From an uncultured Lachnospiraceae bacterium (GTDB lineage: Bacteria; Bacillota; Clostridia; Lachnospirales; Lachnospiraceae), in assembly GCA_910587305.1 (NCBI GenBank), contig CAJUKV010000102.1, positions 1 to 5,849 of the forward strand: 5,849 bases of DNA. The letters run 5' to 3'. Each line of letters begins with the position of its first letter. Position 1 is the first letter of the stretch. Made by a program: the position numbers and the translations under genes. Of the stretch, positions 5,710-5,849 are shown piece by piece. The notes under the pieces were generated by a model, which saw only the letters and a program-made list of their open reading frames with translations, did not search any database and had not been told where the DNA came from.

Positions 5710-5715
5710 CTCCTT
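5710..5715 (-). promoter_or_regulatory. Ribosome binding site deciding the small gene's start
   Basis: AAGGAG on the minus strand lies 9 nt before the ATG at 5700. Translation from the in-frame ATG at 5718 would read through this motif as Lys-Glu-Thr and would have no ribosome binding site of its own, so the shorter protein is preferred. Confidence 0.75.
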
Positions 5716-5744
5716 CATTTATCTAAGTGTAAGGTTTTGGTATC

Positions 5745-5757
5745 TGACAGCCTGTCA
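5745..5757. promoter_or_regulatory. 13-bp palindrome TGACAG-C-CTGTCA
   Basis: Perfect 6-bp arms around a single central base, about 45 nt upstream of the small gene's start. With a 1-nt centre it makes a poor RNA hairpin but a plausible dimeric-protein site. No well-spaced promoter is visible beside it. Confidence 0.2.
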
Positions 5758-5777
5758 CGGCTTAATCCTCTCATTAT

Positions 5778-5849
5778 TTAACTTCTATAAACCTCAAATG
5801 GCATTTTCTTTCGTAATACGCTATATAAATACTTTACATAAACGCTCTT
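5778..5849 (-). CDS. Possible 3' end of an upstream gene, cut by the window
   Basis: One minus-strand frame is open from the window edge to a TAA at 5778-5780 and gives 23 residues ending RKKMPFEVYRS. The other two minus frames stop within 30 nt. The mix of basic, aromatic and hydrophobic residues looks like a protein C-terminus. It would lie 77 nt upstream of the small gene on the same strand, a normal operon distance. An open frame this short can occur by chance and the family cannot be named. Confidence 0.35.
   Translation of the reverse strand, partial: KSVYVKYLYSVLRKKMPFEVYRS

Noticed and set aside
5719..5777. 19-codon minus-strand frame (MRGLSRDRLSDTKTLHLDK) overlapping the upstream ATG of the small gene
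   Set aside because: It has no ribosome binding site and is too short to support without conservation.
5798..5849. Plus-strand ATG frame open to the window edge
   Set aside because: Only 17 codons with no ribosome binding site, opposite a more plausible minus-strand gene end.

Overview
The window looks like chromosomal DNA of a Clostridia-type Firmicute (Bacillota), most likely a Lachnospiraceae gut bacterium. The reasons are strong AGGAGG ribosome binding sites in front of every main gene, AT-rich intergenic DNA around moderately GC-balanced genes, and proteins of typical clostridial style (MATE transporter, FGGY xylulokinase, fucose/arabinose-type isomerase). The genus is an inference. Every gene I can support lies on the minus strand, so transcription runs from high to low coordinates.

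Reading along transcription: 5849-5778 may hold the last 23 codons of a gene entering from outside. 5700-5335 is an unrecognised, probably all-helical 121-residue protein. A GC-rich hairpin at 5270-5298 separates it from a sugar module: xylulokinase xylB (5194-3725), then a 216-nt intergenic region, then a COG2407 L-fucose/L-arabinose-type isomerase (3508-2021) closed by a clear intrinsic terminator (1958-1992). After 525 nt without a convincing gene comes a 12-helix MATE-family exporter (1495-80).

The isomerase and kinase probably work as one ketose-forming and ketose-phosphorylating pair: aldose to ketose, then ketose to ketose 5-phosphate for the pentose phosphate pathway. The kinase is recognisably a xylulokinase, but the isomerase is not the classical XylA fold, so the input sugar is open. 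D-arabinose, D-lyxose, D-xylose or a deoxy sugar are all possible. The isomerase has its own candidate sigma-A promoter (TTTACA-N17-TCTAAT). A 20-bp palindrome overlaps the -35 box and a cre-like (CcpA-type) site overlaps the spacer, which suggests substrate control and glucose repression.

The gap between isomerase and MATE gene carries a 99-bp element with 18-bp imperfect terminal inverted repeats (MITE-like, or a collapsed insertion-sequence end). Next to it is a short coding-like fragment that faintly resembles part of an IS1182-type transposase. I see no RNA gene, CRISPR array, phage gene or obvious undescribed defence system. The most interesting parts are the unusual isomerase-kinase pairing with its regulatory region, and the small inverted-repeat element.
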